39,729 nt of DNA from contig JAOAIH010000012.1 in assembly GCA_026414805.1 (NCBI GenBank), positions 15,289-55,017 on the forward strand, read 5' to 3'. Position numbers and translations under genes: made by a program. Shown piece after piece: positions 9,823-18,310 of the stretch. The notes below the pieces were generated by a model. That model did not search any database. It was not told where the DNA came from and saw only the letters and a list, made by a program, of their open reading frames with translations. This DNA comes from Spirochaetota bacterium. Lineage in GTDB: Bacteria; Spirochaetota; UBA4802; UB4802. The stretch's first letter is position 1. Each line of letters opens with the position of its first letter.

Positions 9823-11322
9823 GTGAATACACACGCAGTAATCTTTGTCGATAGCTCCATTAAAGATGACACTCTATTAACATTTAATGGGCAATTTATA
9901 CCACAAATAATTGCCCAAAAATTACAATCTTTGCCTGCCATTACTTCATTCCATTACTGTGTTCCTGATTCATACGTTGGGAAACTTAAGCAGGCTGAAT
10001 CCGTAATTTCCTATTCTGCTACTGACACCCCGCACACCTGGCACAATATATTTGAGAAAACCGGCGCGCTGCATATCATCAAAATACCTGCAGATGCAGC
10101 ATTTATGCAGCCATCAATAATTTCTGAAATGCTTTCCACGCATATTAAATATCTATCCGAGTTTACCTTTTCCTACAACCTGCCTTCAGGATATGCCTGT
10201 GAAATTATATCAAAGACTGCCCTTGAAAATCCACTTGCAAATCCCACTACTACGGATTCACTGTGCGATATTATAAAAAACAATCTCAACCAGTTTGATG
10301 TTGAGCTGTACTATAAAGAACCTGACCTGCGCTGGCATAGAGTACAATTCAGGGCTGCTAACATTCGTGATCGCCATGTGATGCACAACATTATTACTAT
10401 TACCAAAGAGGCGCCACAGTACGAATCACTACAGGAAATTATCGATAGCCACCCGGAAGTACTTTTTACCACTCCATCGTATGTTGAAGTTGAACTATGC
10501 GGGCTGTGTACTCTTGATTGCCTGTTTTGTTATCGCAATGAGCTGTCGCCCCAACATGGCGAAATGGAACTATCCACCCTGCAAATACTTATTGAAAAGA
10601 TGCGATCATTTAATACGCCCTACGCTGTTTGTTTTGGCGGTAGCGGGGAGCCTCTTATGCACCCTCACTTTTATAAAGCGCTAGAGCTATGTAATAACGA
10701 AGAACTTATCCATACCATTGTTGTTGAAACAAACGGCATCAGTGCAGATACAGGCTATGCATCAGCACTTGCTTCATTTGCAAACAATAAAGTTACCACA
10801 ATTATCAATATCAATGGCCACAATTCTGAAAGCTATACAATGCTGCATAATGCTGATCATTTTGCGTTAGTCCATGCTAACATCTGCAAACTAAAAGAAA
10901 TCCTTGATGCACACAATAAAAGCAACAACCATCTGTATTTGCAAATTCTTAAAATAAATGAAACCGAGAGCTTTTTAGATAGCTACTATGATTTCTGGGA
11001 ACAGTATAAAATTCCGATAATTCTTCAAAAACAAAACACATATATTGGCCGTATTACCGATAGGCGTTATGCCGACTTAACCCCCCTGCAGCGAAAGCCG
11101 TGCTGGCACTTGCGGCAGGACCTGTATATTTTAAGTGACGGTACCGTTGCATTTTGTAAGCAAGATATTGATGGCAGCGCAAAGCGCGGCAATATTATTA
11201 CCGACGATATTGTCAGTATATGGGCAAAGCAGAGAGAGCATTTTGTAAATGACTATCGCCAAAATCGTGCAAAAAAACCCAACTGCTCCTTATGTGACGA
11301 ATGGTATACCTACAATCTATGA
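9823..11322 (+). CDS. Radical SAM/SPASM protein (spiro-SPASM type) with degenerate nucleotidyltransferase-like N-terminus
   Basis: 499 residues. The C-terminal half is a radical SAM enzyme: the cluster motif CTLDCLFC (CX3CX2C) at ~227-234, CFGGSGEPLMHP, then a SPASM-like C-terminus with Cys residues in KPCWHL, AFCKQD and CSLCDEW for auxiliary Fe-S ligation. The N-terminal ~200 residues resemble a decayed SpsF/IspD-like nucleotidyltransferase: ADAAFMQPSIISEML and LPSGYACEIISKTAL parallel ADNPFTDSHF and LPLGTGVEVIASQAL in the next gene, but the QARMQSSRLPAK nucleotide-binding loop is absent. GTG start with GGA just upstream. I believe this is the family named spiro-SPASM; its reaction is unknown to me. 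The two downstream genes suggest modification of a sugar or lipid glycan. Confidence 0.8.
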   Translation: MNTHAVIFVDSSIKDDTLLTFNGQFIPQIIAQKLQSLPAITSFHYCVPDSYVGKLKQAESVISYSATDTPHTWHNIFEKTGALHIIKIPADAAFMQPSIISEMLSTHIKYLSEFTFSYNLPSGYACEIISKTALENPLANPTTTDSLCDIIKNNLNQFDVELYYKEPDLRWHRVQFRAANIRDRHVMHNIITITKEAPQYESLQEIIDSHPEVLFTTPSYVEVELCGLCTLDCLFCYRNELSPQHGEMELSTLQILIEKMRSFNTPYAVCFGGSGEPLMHPHFYKALELCNNEELIHTIVVETNGISADTGYASALASFANNKVTTIININGHNSESYTMLHNADHFALVHANICKLKEILDAHNKSNNHLYLQILKINETESFLDSYYDFWEQYKIPIILQKQNTYIGRITDRRYADLTPLQRKPCWHLRQDLYILSDGTVAFCKQDIDGSAKRGNIITDDIVSIWAKQREHFVNDYRQNRAKKPNCSLCDEWYTYNL

Positions 11323-11338
11323 TAGGTAGCACCGAATC

Positions 11339-12088
11339 ATGAAGAAAAAGCAATCGCACACTATCACAGCAATTATACAGGCACGCATGCAATCATCACG
11401 GCTGCCTGCAAAATCTGTGCTACCTCTTGCTGGCAAACCACTTTTGTATCATGTAATAACGCGCGCACAAGCAATCAAACATATATCCACAGTGGTTGTT
11501 GCCATTCCCGATGATGAAGATAATGACGAGCTTGCCGATATTGCAACTTCATGCAATGCACATGTTTTCCGTGGTCCTCTGCACAATGTACTTGAACGCT
11601 ACTACCTAGCATTTAAGCAATACAACGGAAGCTATGTTGTGCGCATAACTGCCGACAATCCATTTACCGATAGTCACTTTGCTTCAGTAGCAATAGAGCG
11701 AGCTTTAGACACACACGCCCACCTGTGTGCAATAAAGAATTTGCCGCTTGGCACCGGAGTAGAAGTCATTGCATCACAAGCACTGGAAGAAGCGTATTTG
11801 TATAGTACAAAGCCATATCACTTTGAACATGTAACACCTTACATCAAGGAAAATCCCGATAAGTATACGTTAGATTATTTTGAAGTGGATTATTATAATC
11901 CCTTTCCATCACTTCGATTAACGGTTGACACACAGCAGGATTACCTTTTGGCATCAACCATCTATGACGCACTGTACAAAGGCACAGTGTTTTCACTTAA
12001 CGACGTGATAGCATTCCTTGAAAAGAATCCCCATTTAGTTGAAATAAACGCTCACATCCAGCAAAAACCAATGACATCACATGAATAA
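11339..12088 (+). CDS. SpsF-like cytidylyltransferase (CMP-sugar synthetase family)
   Basis: 249 residues, GT-A nucleotidyltransferase fold related to NeuA, KdsB and the spore-coat protein SpsF. N-terminal IIQARMQSSRLPAKSVLPLAGKPLL is the intact nucleotide-binding signature. VVAIPDDEDNDEL and RITADNPFTD carry the conserved Asp residues for metal binding. It probably activates a sugar or sugar acid with CTP; the substrate cannot be told. It starts 16 bases after the radical SAM gene and its last 8 bases overlap the SpsG/PseG-like gene, matching the spsF-spsG pairing of B. subtilis and the pseF-pseG pairing of pseudaminic-acid loci. The usual partners (NeuB/PseI-type synthase, dehydratase, aminotransferase) are not in this window. 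Confidence 0.85.
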   Translation: MKKKQSHTITAIIQARMQSSRLPAKSVLPLAGKPLLYHVITRAQAIKHISTVVVAIPDDEDNDELADIATSCNAHVFRGPLHNVLERYYLAFKQYNGSYVVRITADNPFTDSHFASVAIERALDTHAHLCAIKNLPLGTGVEVIASQALEEAYLYSTKPYHFEHVTPYIKENPDKYTLDYFEVDYYNPFPSLRLTVDTQQDYLLASTIYDALYKGTVFSLNDVIAFLEKNPHLVEINAHIQQKPMTSHE

Positions 12089-12968
12089 TATGAACATAAC
12101 CATTGTAACTGATTCAGGCCCACACATAGGGCAGGGACACTGGCAGCGGATGTTACTTTTAGCATACCACTGTTACCACAATTCCATACCTGTTACAGTG
12201 CTCCATAAAACTGGTATACGCCCACCTGAAGGGTTTCCCGTAAAGTTTGCCAACAGTATCCCGCACACCACACACTGCATTATAAGGGACATGCGTGATT
12301 CATCAAAAGAAGATATAGAAATTTTAAGGGCGATAGCTCCTGTTATTGTCATCGATGACTGCGGACAAGGCCGAACACTTGCACACGCAGCAATTGACCT
12401 TTTGCCAAACATTTATGGCACAACTGCCAACACCTTTACATCTTCAGTGCCGCTTTTTCTTTATGGCTACAATTTTTACACCTCACTACTCCATGCACCA
12501 CCCATCATTACAAAAGACATAGACTGCTTTATCTACGCCTCCACTTTTGATGCAGGTCCACTGTGCAAAGCTCTGAAACCACATTGTAGCTATGTATGTA
12601 GCAATGGAAACACTCTTGACGCAAACACGGTAATAATCAACAGTGCCTATGCAGAGCTTATTGCACGCAGCAAAGTTGTCATCACACACTTTGGCATCAC
12701 TGTGTACGAAGCGCTTTTGTGTGGATGCCACAGTGTTATACTCAATCCAACAGACTATCATGAAAAGCTTTCGCACACCCTAACCCACCCTACACTAAAA
12801 CTTTACCATCAATTGTATAACCCAGCAGATATCCCACACATTGTTAACATAGTAAAAAATTTTGTTGATGAAGGCAATGCGTTTACTGATACTGCCACCT
12901 GTATCAACGCAATTCAGACAAATCTGAAAAACTTTATCAATGCGCTACGATTAATTATTACTCAATAA
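12081..12968 (+). CDS. SpsG/PseG-like nucleotide-sugar hydrolase or glycosyltransferase
   Basis: 295 residues with a GT-B-like layout as in PseG (UDP-sugar hydrolase of pseudaminic acid synthesis) and SpsG. The N-terminus has TDSGPHIGQGHWQRMLLLA, matching the GXGHXXR glycine-loop signature with the usual Arg kept. VIDDCG follows at ~92, and the C-terminal half has SKVVITHFGITVYEALLCGCHSVIL, the donor-binding region (commonly GGxTxxE in the family; here HFGITVYE). The first 8 bases overlap the SpsF-like gene. An in-frame ATG three codons on (MNIT) is an equally possible start. It probably acts on the nucleotide sugar made by its neighbours. Hydrolase versus transferase cannot be decided from sequence. 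Confidence 0.75.
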   Translation: MNNMNITIVTDSGPHIGQGHWQRMLLLAYHCYHNSIPVTVLHKTGIRPPEGFPVKFANSIPHTTHCIIRDMRDSSKEDIEILRAIAPVIVIDDCGQGRTLAHAAIDLLPNIYGTTANTFTSSVPLFLYGYNFYTSLLHAPPIITKDIDCFIYASTFDAGPLCKALKPHCSYVCSNGNTLDANTVIINSAYAELIARSKVVITHFGITVYEALLCGCHSVILNPTDYHEKLSHTLTHPTLKLYHQLYNPADIPHIVNIVKNFVDEGNAFTDTATCINAIQTNLKNFINALRLIITQ

Positions 12969-12981
12969 AAAGGTGATAGTA

Positions 12982-14907
12982 ATGGGAGATTCTGTTTGTT
13001 ATAAAATTCTGAAAGCACACCTCAAAGAAGGCACTTTGCATCCCGGAGAAGAAATTGGCATAACCATTGACCAAACATTGACGCAGGATGCAACTGGCAC
13101 CATGGCATATCTGCAATTTGAAGCAATGGGCATTGACCGTGTAAAGACTGAAATTTCAGTATCGTATGTTGACCACAACACGTTGCAGATGGGCTTTGAG
13201 AATGCTGATGACCATAAGTATTTGCAGACAATGAATTCTAAGTTTGGCATTTACTACTCCAAAGCTGGCAATGGCATTTGTCATCAGGTGCATCTGGAGC
13301 GCTTTGCAAAACCAGGTAAAACGTTACTTGGCTCTGACAGTCACACTCCCACGGCAGGTGGCATTGGAATGATTGCCATTGGGGCTGGTGGTCTTGATGT
13401 GGCAGTGGCAATGGGTGGAGGGCTTTTCTATTTAACCTGCCCCAAAGTTATTAATATTCACCTAACAGGTAAATTGCAACCCTGGGTAAGCGCAAAAGAT
13501 GTTATTCTTACCATACTAAAGCAGCTTACCACAAAAGGCAATGTGGGTTATGTGATAGAATATACTGGCCCCGGTATAAAAAGCCTTACAGTTCCCGAAC
13601 GAGCTACCATCACCAATATGGGTGCTGAATTAGGCGTTACCACATCGCTTTTCCCCAGTGATGAAGTCACACGTCAGTTTTTGAAAGCACAGGGCCGAGA
13701 GAAGGATTTTACAGAAATTATGCCCGATAGCAATGCATCCTATGACAGGGTAATAGAAATTGATCTTTCAAAAATTGAGCCTATGATTGCCTGCCCCCAT
13801 TCACCCGATAATGTGGTAACCGTTGAATCAATCAAGGGGTTAAAGGTGGACCAGGTTGCCATTGGCAGCTGCACCAATTCTTCATATAAGGATCTTGTTA
13901 CAGTAGCTAAAATTCTTAAAGGCAAAAAGATTCATCCGCAGGTAAGCTGCATTTTGGCACCAGGTTCAAAGCAGGTTTTACAGATGCTGGCAAGGGAAGG
14001 TTATTTAGCTGACATTATTGAAAGCGGTGTGCGGATTATGGAATCAGCCTGCGGCTTTTGCATTGGCAATGGCGGTGCACCTATCTCTGGTGGTGTGTCG
14101 CTTAGAACCAACAACCGCAACTTTGAAGGACGGTCAGGCACTAAAGACGCAAAGGTATATCTGGTAAGCCCTGAAACCGCTGCGCTATCGGCCATTGAAG
14201 GCAAACTGGTAAATCCTTTAGACATGCCATCCAGCAATTATCCCAACGTGCAATTGCCCAAAACCTTTATTATAGATGACTCAATGATTATTCCACCTTT
14301 TGAGTCAAATGAACCAATTTTCCGCGGACCAAACATTGGAGAGCCACCCAAAACTCAACCCCTGCCTCAAACCATCAATGCTGTTGTAGGTATTAAGGTT
14401 GGCGATAAAATCACTACAGACCACATCATGCCTGCAGGACAGCGCCTAAAATACCGCTCCAATATCCCGGAGTATGCAAAATATGTGTTTGAGCTTGTCG
14501 ATAGCTCCTTTGCACAACGTGCCATGGAAAACAAAGCAAAGGGCCTTGCTACAGTGATTGTAGGAGGGGCAAGCTACGGACAGGGTTCAAGTCGTGAACA
14601 CGCTGCCATTTGCCCTGCATATCTGGGAGTAAAAATAATAATTGCAAAATCGTTTGAGCGAATTCATACCGCCAATCTTATCAACTTTGGCATACTGCCA
14701 CTGGTGTTTAACAATGAAGCTGATTATGATGCAATACAGGTTGGCGATAGTATTCAGATGACCAATTGTATACAGCAGGTGGAAAGCGGGAATGCCATAA
14801 CACTTGTAATAAATGATAAAACTATTGAATGTACATTGCTTGCAACTGACAGGCAGCGAAAGATACTCATTGCAGGTGGTCTTCTTAACTATACCACACG
14901 TCATTAA
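12982..14907 (+). CDS. Aconitate hydratase, Aquifex type
   Basis: Isomerises citrate and isocitrate through a [4Fe-4S] cluster in the TCA cycle. About 641 residues, close to the Aquifex-type family, shorter than AcnA or AcnB. I use the ATG at 12982 (MGDSVCYKIL) rather than the GTG at 12973, because AAGGTGA at 12970-12975 is well spaced for 12982. Visible: LLGSDSHTPTAGG, cluster Cys in AIGSCTNSSYKD and in ACGFCIGNGG, then the swivel domain with GGASYGQGSSREHAA (substrate-binding Ser/Arg). Last gene of the cimA-led run; its stop overlaps the 3' end of the convergent HNH gene by 4 bases. Isopropylmalate isomerase is less likely because catalytic and swivel domains are fused. Confidence 0.92.
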   Translation: MGDSVCYKILKAHLKEGTLHPGEEIGITIDQTLTQDATGTMAYLQFEAMGIDRVKTEISVSYVDHNTLQMGFENADDHKYLQTMNSKFGIYYSKAGNGICHQVHLERFAKPGKTLLGSDSHTPTAGGIGMIAIGAGGLDVAVAMGGGLFYLTCPKVINIHLTGKLQPWVSAKDVILTILKQLTTKGNVGYVIEYTGPGIKSLTVPERATITNMGAELGVTTSLFPSDEVTRQFLKAQGREKDFTEIMPDSNASYDRVIEIDLSKIEPMIACPHSPDNVVTVESIKGLKVDQVAIGSCTNSSYKDLVTVAKILKGKKIHPQVSCILAPGSKQVLQMLAREGYLADIIESGVRIMESACGFCIGNGGAPISGGVSLRTNNRNFEGRSGTKDAKVYLVSPETAALSAIEGKLVNPLDMPSSNYPNVQLPKTFIIDDSMIIPPFESNEPIFRGPNIGEPPKTQPLPQTINAVVGIKVGDKITTDHIMPAGQRLKYRSNIPEYAKYVFELVDSSFAQRAMENKAKGLATVIVGGASYGQGSSREHAAICPAYLGVKIIIAKSFERIHTANLINFGILPLVFNNEADYDAIQVGDSIQMTNCIQQVESGNAITLVINDKTIECTLLATDRQRKILIAGGLLNYTTRH

Positions 14908-15470
14908 GGGATCATCTCAACAACCTTGACATTGAATCCACAGAAGGGGAGCCACCCCTTCTTTTTTGCTTTTTCGGCAGTGACAACAATATAAGGTATA
15001 TATTCAGGTTCAAACGGTGTACGGAGCAGGCTCCATCCAATTTCGTGCACCAGCTTATTGCCCTTCTGGTTGTTGCACCATTTACATGCACACACCAGGT
15101 TATGCCAGCTTGAAAAGCCTTCCTTCAAGGATTTGCCGGTCACTGCTTCCCACCTGCTACGTGGAATAACATGGTCAACGGTAAGGTGTTTCATCTGAAA
15201 GCGCTTTCCACAATACTGGCACTGCATATCATCGCGGTAGATTACGTTGAGCTTTGAAAACACCACCTTGCGTCGTGGCAGATGATGGTAGTTGAGAATT
15301 GCAATGACAGAAGGGACTTTAATGGCTATTGATGGTGAGCGGATAAAAGTATCTTCCTCAACGACGGGCACAGCCTTATCAGACAGCAACAGGCATATTG
15401 CCTCTTTCACCGTTGTTATGCGGATGGGGACAAACCCTGCATTAAGTACCAATACCTCAGATTCGATCAT
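14904..15470 (-). CDS. HNH endonuclease
   Basis: 188-residue protein with an HNH nuclease domain: zinc ligands CQYCG and CACKWC, catalytic core LTVDHVIPRSRW, and the Asn/His-type segment SWHNLVCACKWCNNQKGN. The N-terminal ~70 residues (VLVLNAGFVPIRITTVKEAICLLLSDKA) are the conserved extension of the widespread stand-alone McrA-like HNH family, whose role is undetermined. It is not embedded in an intron, intein or restriction-modification locus here, so a homing role is not supported. AGGTGG precedes the ATG and a good minus-strand promoter lies at 15537-15564. Its 3' end overlaps the aconitase stop by 4 bases. Confidence 0.9.
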   Translation of the reverse strand: MIESEVLVLNAGFVPIRITTVKEAICLLLSDKAVPVVEEDTFIRSPSIAIKVPSVIAILNYHHLPRRKVVFSKLNVIYRDDMQCQYCGKRFQMKHLTVDHVIPRSRWEAVTGKSLKEGFSSWHNLVCACKWCNNQKGNKLVHEIGWSLLRTPFEPEYIPYIVVTAEKAKKKGWLPFCGFNVKVVEMIP

Positions 15471-15536
15471 GGTGTACCACCTGTACGCATCTGTAGCGTT
15501 ACAGGTAATAAATACCTTTCACATTAAATTTGCGTA

Positions 15537-15564
15537 ATTGTAGCTGTTGTTCAGGGTATGTCAA
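15537..15564 (-). promoter_or_regulatory. Sigma70-type promoter for the HNH gene
   Basis: On the minus strand, TTGACA (15564-15559) and TACAAT (15542-15537) are separated by 16 bases, close to the housekeeping consensus. It points at the HNH gene, whose ATG lies ~65 bases further on. Not experimentally shown. Confidence 0.65.
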
Positions 15565-15659
15565 CAATATTTGTTGAAAAAATATTATTTTTTTTCACAT
15601 TAAAAAATGAAGTGTCAAAACCACAGATGCAGGTATGGGTGTCGTGTGATAAACTTTAT

Positions 15660-17879
15660 TTACATTTGTCTTCCCACAAGCATGGACAGCCTTTCAGATT
15701 TTTCGCTTATTGTTTGAGAATATTCCTTAATCCTGTTGTTTGTTGTTATAATTTCATCTGCCATTGCCGAAATACTGCTCACTGATTCTAAAGTATTTGC
15801 CATTACTTCGTTAAGCTTGTGCGATAGCTCTAAAATATTGCCCCCCAGCCTGTCAATATGCAGCACCTGCAGTTTCACTTTTTCCAGTTCATTACTTTGG
15901 CTTGTTACCACCTGCTGAAATGAAACTATGCCGTTTTTTACCGTATCAATTAATGCAAATATATCCGATAATGCAGCACTTGATTCCTTCGAGAGCATTA
16001 CACTGCTGTTAATATCATTTGCGATACTAATCACGCGCTGGCTTATCATCCGTGATTGTTCAGCTGTAGCTGAGGCTAATTTGCCAATTTCATCTGCAAC
16101 AACAGCAAAACCCCTTCCCGCTTCACCTGCACGTGCAGCTTCTATAGAAGCATTCAATGAAAGTAAATTAATTTTATCCGAAATATCATCAATAACGGCA
16201 ACAAACTGTTCAATTTCATGACTCCCCTGCTGGAGTATATTCATATTAGAAATCATTGTAGTAAGGGTGTGTTCGGCATTTTTGGCTGCTGAAACAATTG
16301 ATTCGATGATGTGCAAAAAGCGTTTGTTTTCACGCTGGAGTGCAGCATACGATTCTTCCATAGTTTGGACATATTCCTGTGATTTTTTTCCTTCATCCTT
16401 CTGTGATTTAAGCGCTACGTGCAAATCATCTAAAGATGCTTTCAAGTCGGTAAATGCATTGCGTATTTGTGCTGTAATCTGAACCTGTTTGCCCGAAACT
16501 TCAGAAAAAGTGTGGCTTATTGATGCTAGTTCTCTGCTTACCATAATAAAATCATTTGATACAACATTGGCAGCATTAACTATCGCTTCAAGATGTGCCG
16601 CCTTTTGCAATGCCTCAGCTTCGCTAAGCTTTTTTTCTTCGTATAGCAGGACAATATCTTTGCGCATCACATTAATCCTGTCAGCAAGGGCAAATGATAA
16701 AAACAGAACAACAAATGCTGAACCAAGTTGTATACTCCATTGCGTTACAAATGTAGCAGGGATCACACCAAATGTTTTTAATGCATACAGCACCACACCA
16801 ATAGATAAACCAAGAAAGCCTGCAGCAAAAAAACGTGCAATACGTGATTTTTTTAATAACGCATACGCCTGCATTGGAAATAGTATACATACCGCATATA
16901 TGGTAAAGCCGGTTGCAATTTTTATGGCTACTTTATACTCAATAGCAAGGCTTGCAAATGCAATTGAAAGTCCCGGAACAAGTATGAATACAACATTTAT
17001 TAGGCGTATTATCCTGCTTTTCCATAAAATATCAGTTGCTCGCAACAGGAATGCTGTACAGCTTACAATAGTCAATGCCATAAAAAACGGCAATGAATTG
17101 TTCCCCCACCACACCTGTGTAGGCCACAAATACTGAAATGCATACCCATTAAGGCTCATCTGCAACAAAATCCATGAGGCAATAAAACATACATACAGCA
17201 AATATGAAATATCCCTTATGGATACAAACACAAATAAATTAAAAACTACCATAATAATCATGAGGCCATAATATATCCATATAAGTGGCTGCTCAATATT
17301 AAGCTCGCGCAAAAACCCTTTCACAGAAAAAAGTGTTGAGGTAAAATTTAATGAACTTGTTGTTGTTACTTTGTAATAATATGTATTGTTGCCAGGAAAA
17401 ACATCCAGTGAAAATACAAATCCTACATCCGTAATAGCTCTATGATGGAAAGGGAAACTATCGCCTGCTAACTCTTGTATATATGTACCATTTTCATTGG
17501 GCTTGTACAACTCAATGTAATCAATCATAGGGTAGGAAATCCTGAATAAAAGTGTGTGTTTTTTTTCAGATGTATTGTTAATGCTAAATTTAAACCAGTA
17601 TGAACTATCCGTAAATCCAAAATTTACAGTTTCTTTACCAATTGGAGTCCACTTCTTTATAGCTGTAATATCATTGAACGATAGCTGATTGTTTTTATCT
17701 TCTATATAATCTAAAAAGAGCAAAACTTTATCCGGCACTATTTCATTAATTTGTACTGCAGCATACAAATGCAATGGGATTGAACATAGCAACACTACTA
17801 AAGCTGCCACCAGTATTTGTAAGTTTGAGGAAGTATTTTTGAGTGGAATGCCAGCCCTTTTAATAATTTTTTCCATCAT
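15660..17879 (-). CDS. 7TM-DISM receptor with methyl-accepting chemotaxis signalling domain
   Basis: About 739 residues. ATG at 17879 (or 17876) chosen because GGAGGAGG lies just upstream and the signal/TM helix starts ~20 residues later; a longer frame opening at 17996 lacks these signals. Order: signal sequence, extracytoplasmic DISMED2 beta-domain ([17 protein letters not shown]), seven transmembrane helices, a coiled coil, and an MCP signalling hairpin with the canonical tip [20 protein letters not shown] followed by [13 protein letters not shown]. No HAMP and no PAS domain. The DISMED2 fold is carbohydrate-binding-like, so a sugar or glycan ligand is plausible but unproven. It should signal to CheA/CheW. 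A sister receptor with a phosphatase output lies at 27.5-29.5 kb. Confidence 0.92.
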   Translation of the reverse strand: MMEKIIKRAGIPLKNTSSNLQILVAALVVLLCSIPLHLYAAVQINEIVPDKVLLFLDYIEDKNNQLSFNDITAIKKWTPIGKETVNFGFTDSSYWFKFSINNTSEKKHTLLFRISYPMIDYIELYKPNENGTYIQELAGDSFPFHHRAITDVGFVFSLDVFPGNNTYYYKVTTTSSLNFTSTLFSVKGFLRELNIEQPLIWIYYGLMIIMVVFNLFVFVSIRDISYLLYVCFIASWILLQMSLNGYAFQYLWPTQVWWGNNSLPFFMALTIVSCTAFLLRATDILWKSRIIRLINVVFILVPGLSIAFASLAIEYKVAIKIATGFTIYAVCILFPMQAYALLKKSRIARFFAAGFLGLSIGVVLYALKTFGVIPATFVTQWSIQLGSAFVVLFLSFALADRINVMRKDIVLLYEEKKLSEAEALQKAAHLEAIVNAANVVSNDFIMVSRELASISHTFSEVSGKQVQITAQIRNAFTDLKASLDDLHVALKSQKDEGKKSQEYVQTMEESYAALQRENKRFLHIIESIVSAAKNAEHTLTTMISNMNILQQGSHEIEQFVAVIDDISDKINLLSLNASIEAARAGEAGRGFAVVADEIGKLASATAEQSRMISQRVISIANDINSSVMLSKESSAALSDIFALIDTVKNGIVSFQQVVTSQSNELEKVKLQVLHIDRLGGNILELSHKLNEVMANTLESVSSISAMADEIITTNNRIKEYSQTISEKSERLSMLVGRQM

Positions 17880-18310
17880 TATCCTCCTCCAAAATACAGG
17901 ATTTCTTCCATTTATGCTTTGCCTTGTACTGTACTTCTGGTAAAAGTGTAACACCATAGACAGTGAAAAAACCCACCTATTCACAATTTCTTCCAAGTAA
18001 AGGTAATAATTGATACTACCAGACCCTGACTTTTAAGAACATGGCAGCATGAGTAAATGTGCCAATGATTGTGCCCGCTAACAAAAAGCTACAAACCAAG
18101 TTTAAAAAATTACATGATATCACCTGTTATGCAATTGTCATTGAAATAAAAAGAATCGGGAAGATGAAAAAATTATTCCCGATAACTATCGCATAAAAAA
18201 ATATTAAAAATAAATCTTGATATTTTATGCTACATACAGTATTCATTGTACCGTTATAGTATTGTACAGTAAATATATGCACTAAACATAACATTAAGGA
18301 GACACTCGCC
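17880..18310. other. Divergent intergenic region between receptor and lipoprotein genes
   Basis: About 430 bases with no convincing gene. It should hold promoters for the minus-strand receptor and the plus-strand lipoprotein, but no consensus pair stands out. Notable content: a strong hairpin at 18155-18183, and two copies of ATTGTAC at 18245-18251 and 18261-18267 in direct orientation just before the lipoprotein gene, possible operator half-sites. One GCGATAG word (minus strand) lies at 18186-18192. Confidence 0.45.
18155..18183 (-). terminator. Hairpin with a minus-strand T-rich tail
   Basis: ATCGGGAA (18155-18162) pairs perfectly with TTCCCGAT (18176-18183) around a 13-base loop. Read on the minus strand it is followed by TCTTTTTATTT, like an intrinsic terminator. 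No minus-strand gene lies immediately upstream of it; the plus-strand lipoprotein gene does. It may end an antisense transcript or just be a leader hairpin. Confidence 0.35.

Noticed and set aside
14904-15470. HNH gene as part of a mobile intron, intein or restriction-modification system
   Set aside because: It is a stand-alone gene with its own promoter; neighbours are uninterrupted and no methyltransferase, reverse transcriptase or repeat is present.
15561-15575. CAACA/TGTTG inverted repeat followed by A- and T-rich sequence as a terminator
   Set aside because: Five-base stem with a long A run before any T run; too weak, and it overlaps the better-supported minus-strand promoter.
16489-17136. 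Long plus-strand open frame (215 codons) inside the 7TM-DISM/MCP gene
   Set aside because: It is antisense to a clearly homologous receptor gene, has no family match or ribosome-binding site, and its composition reflects the opposite strand.
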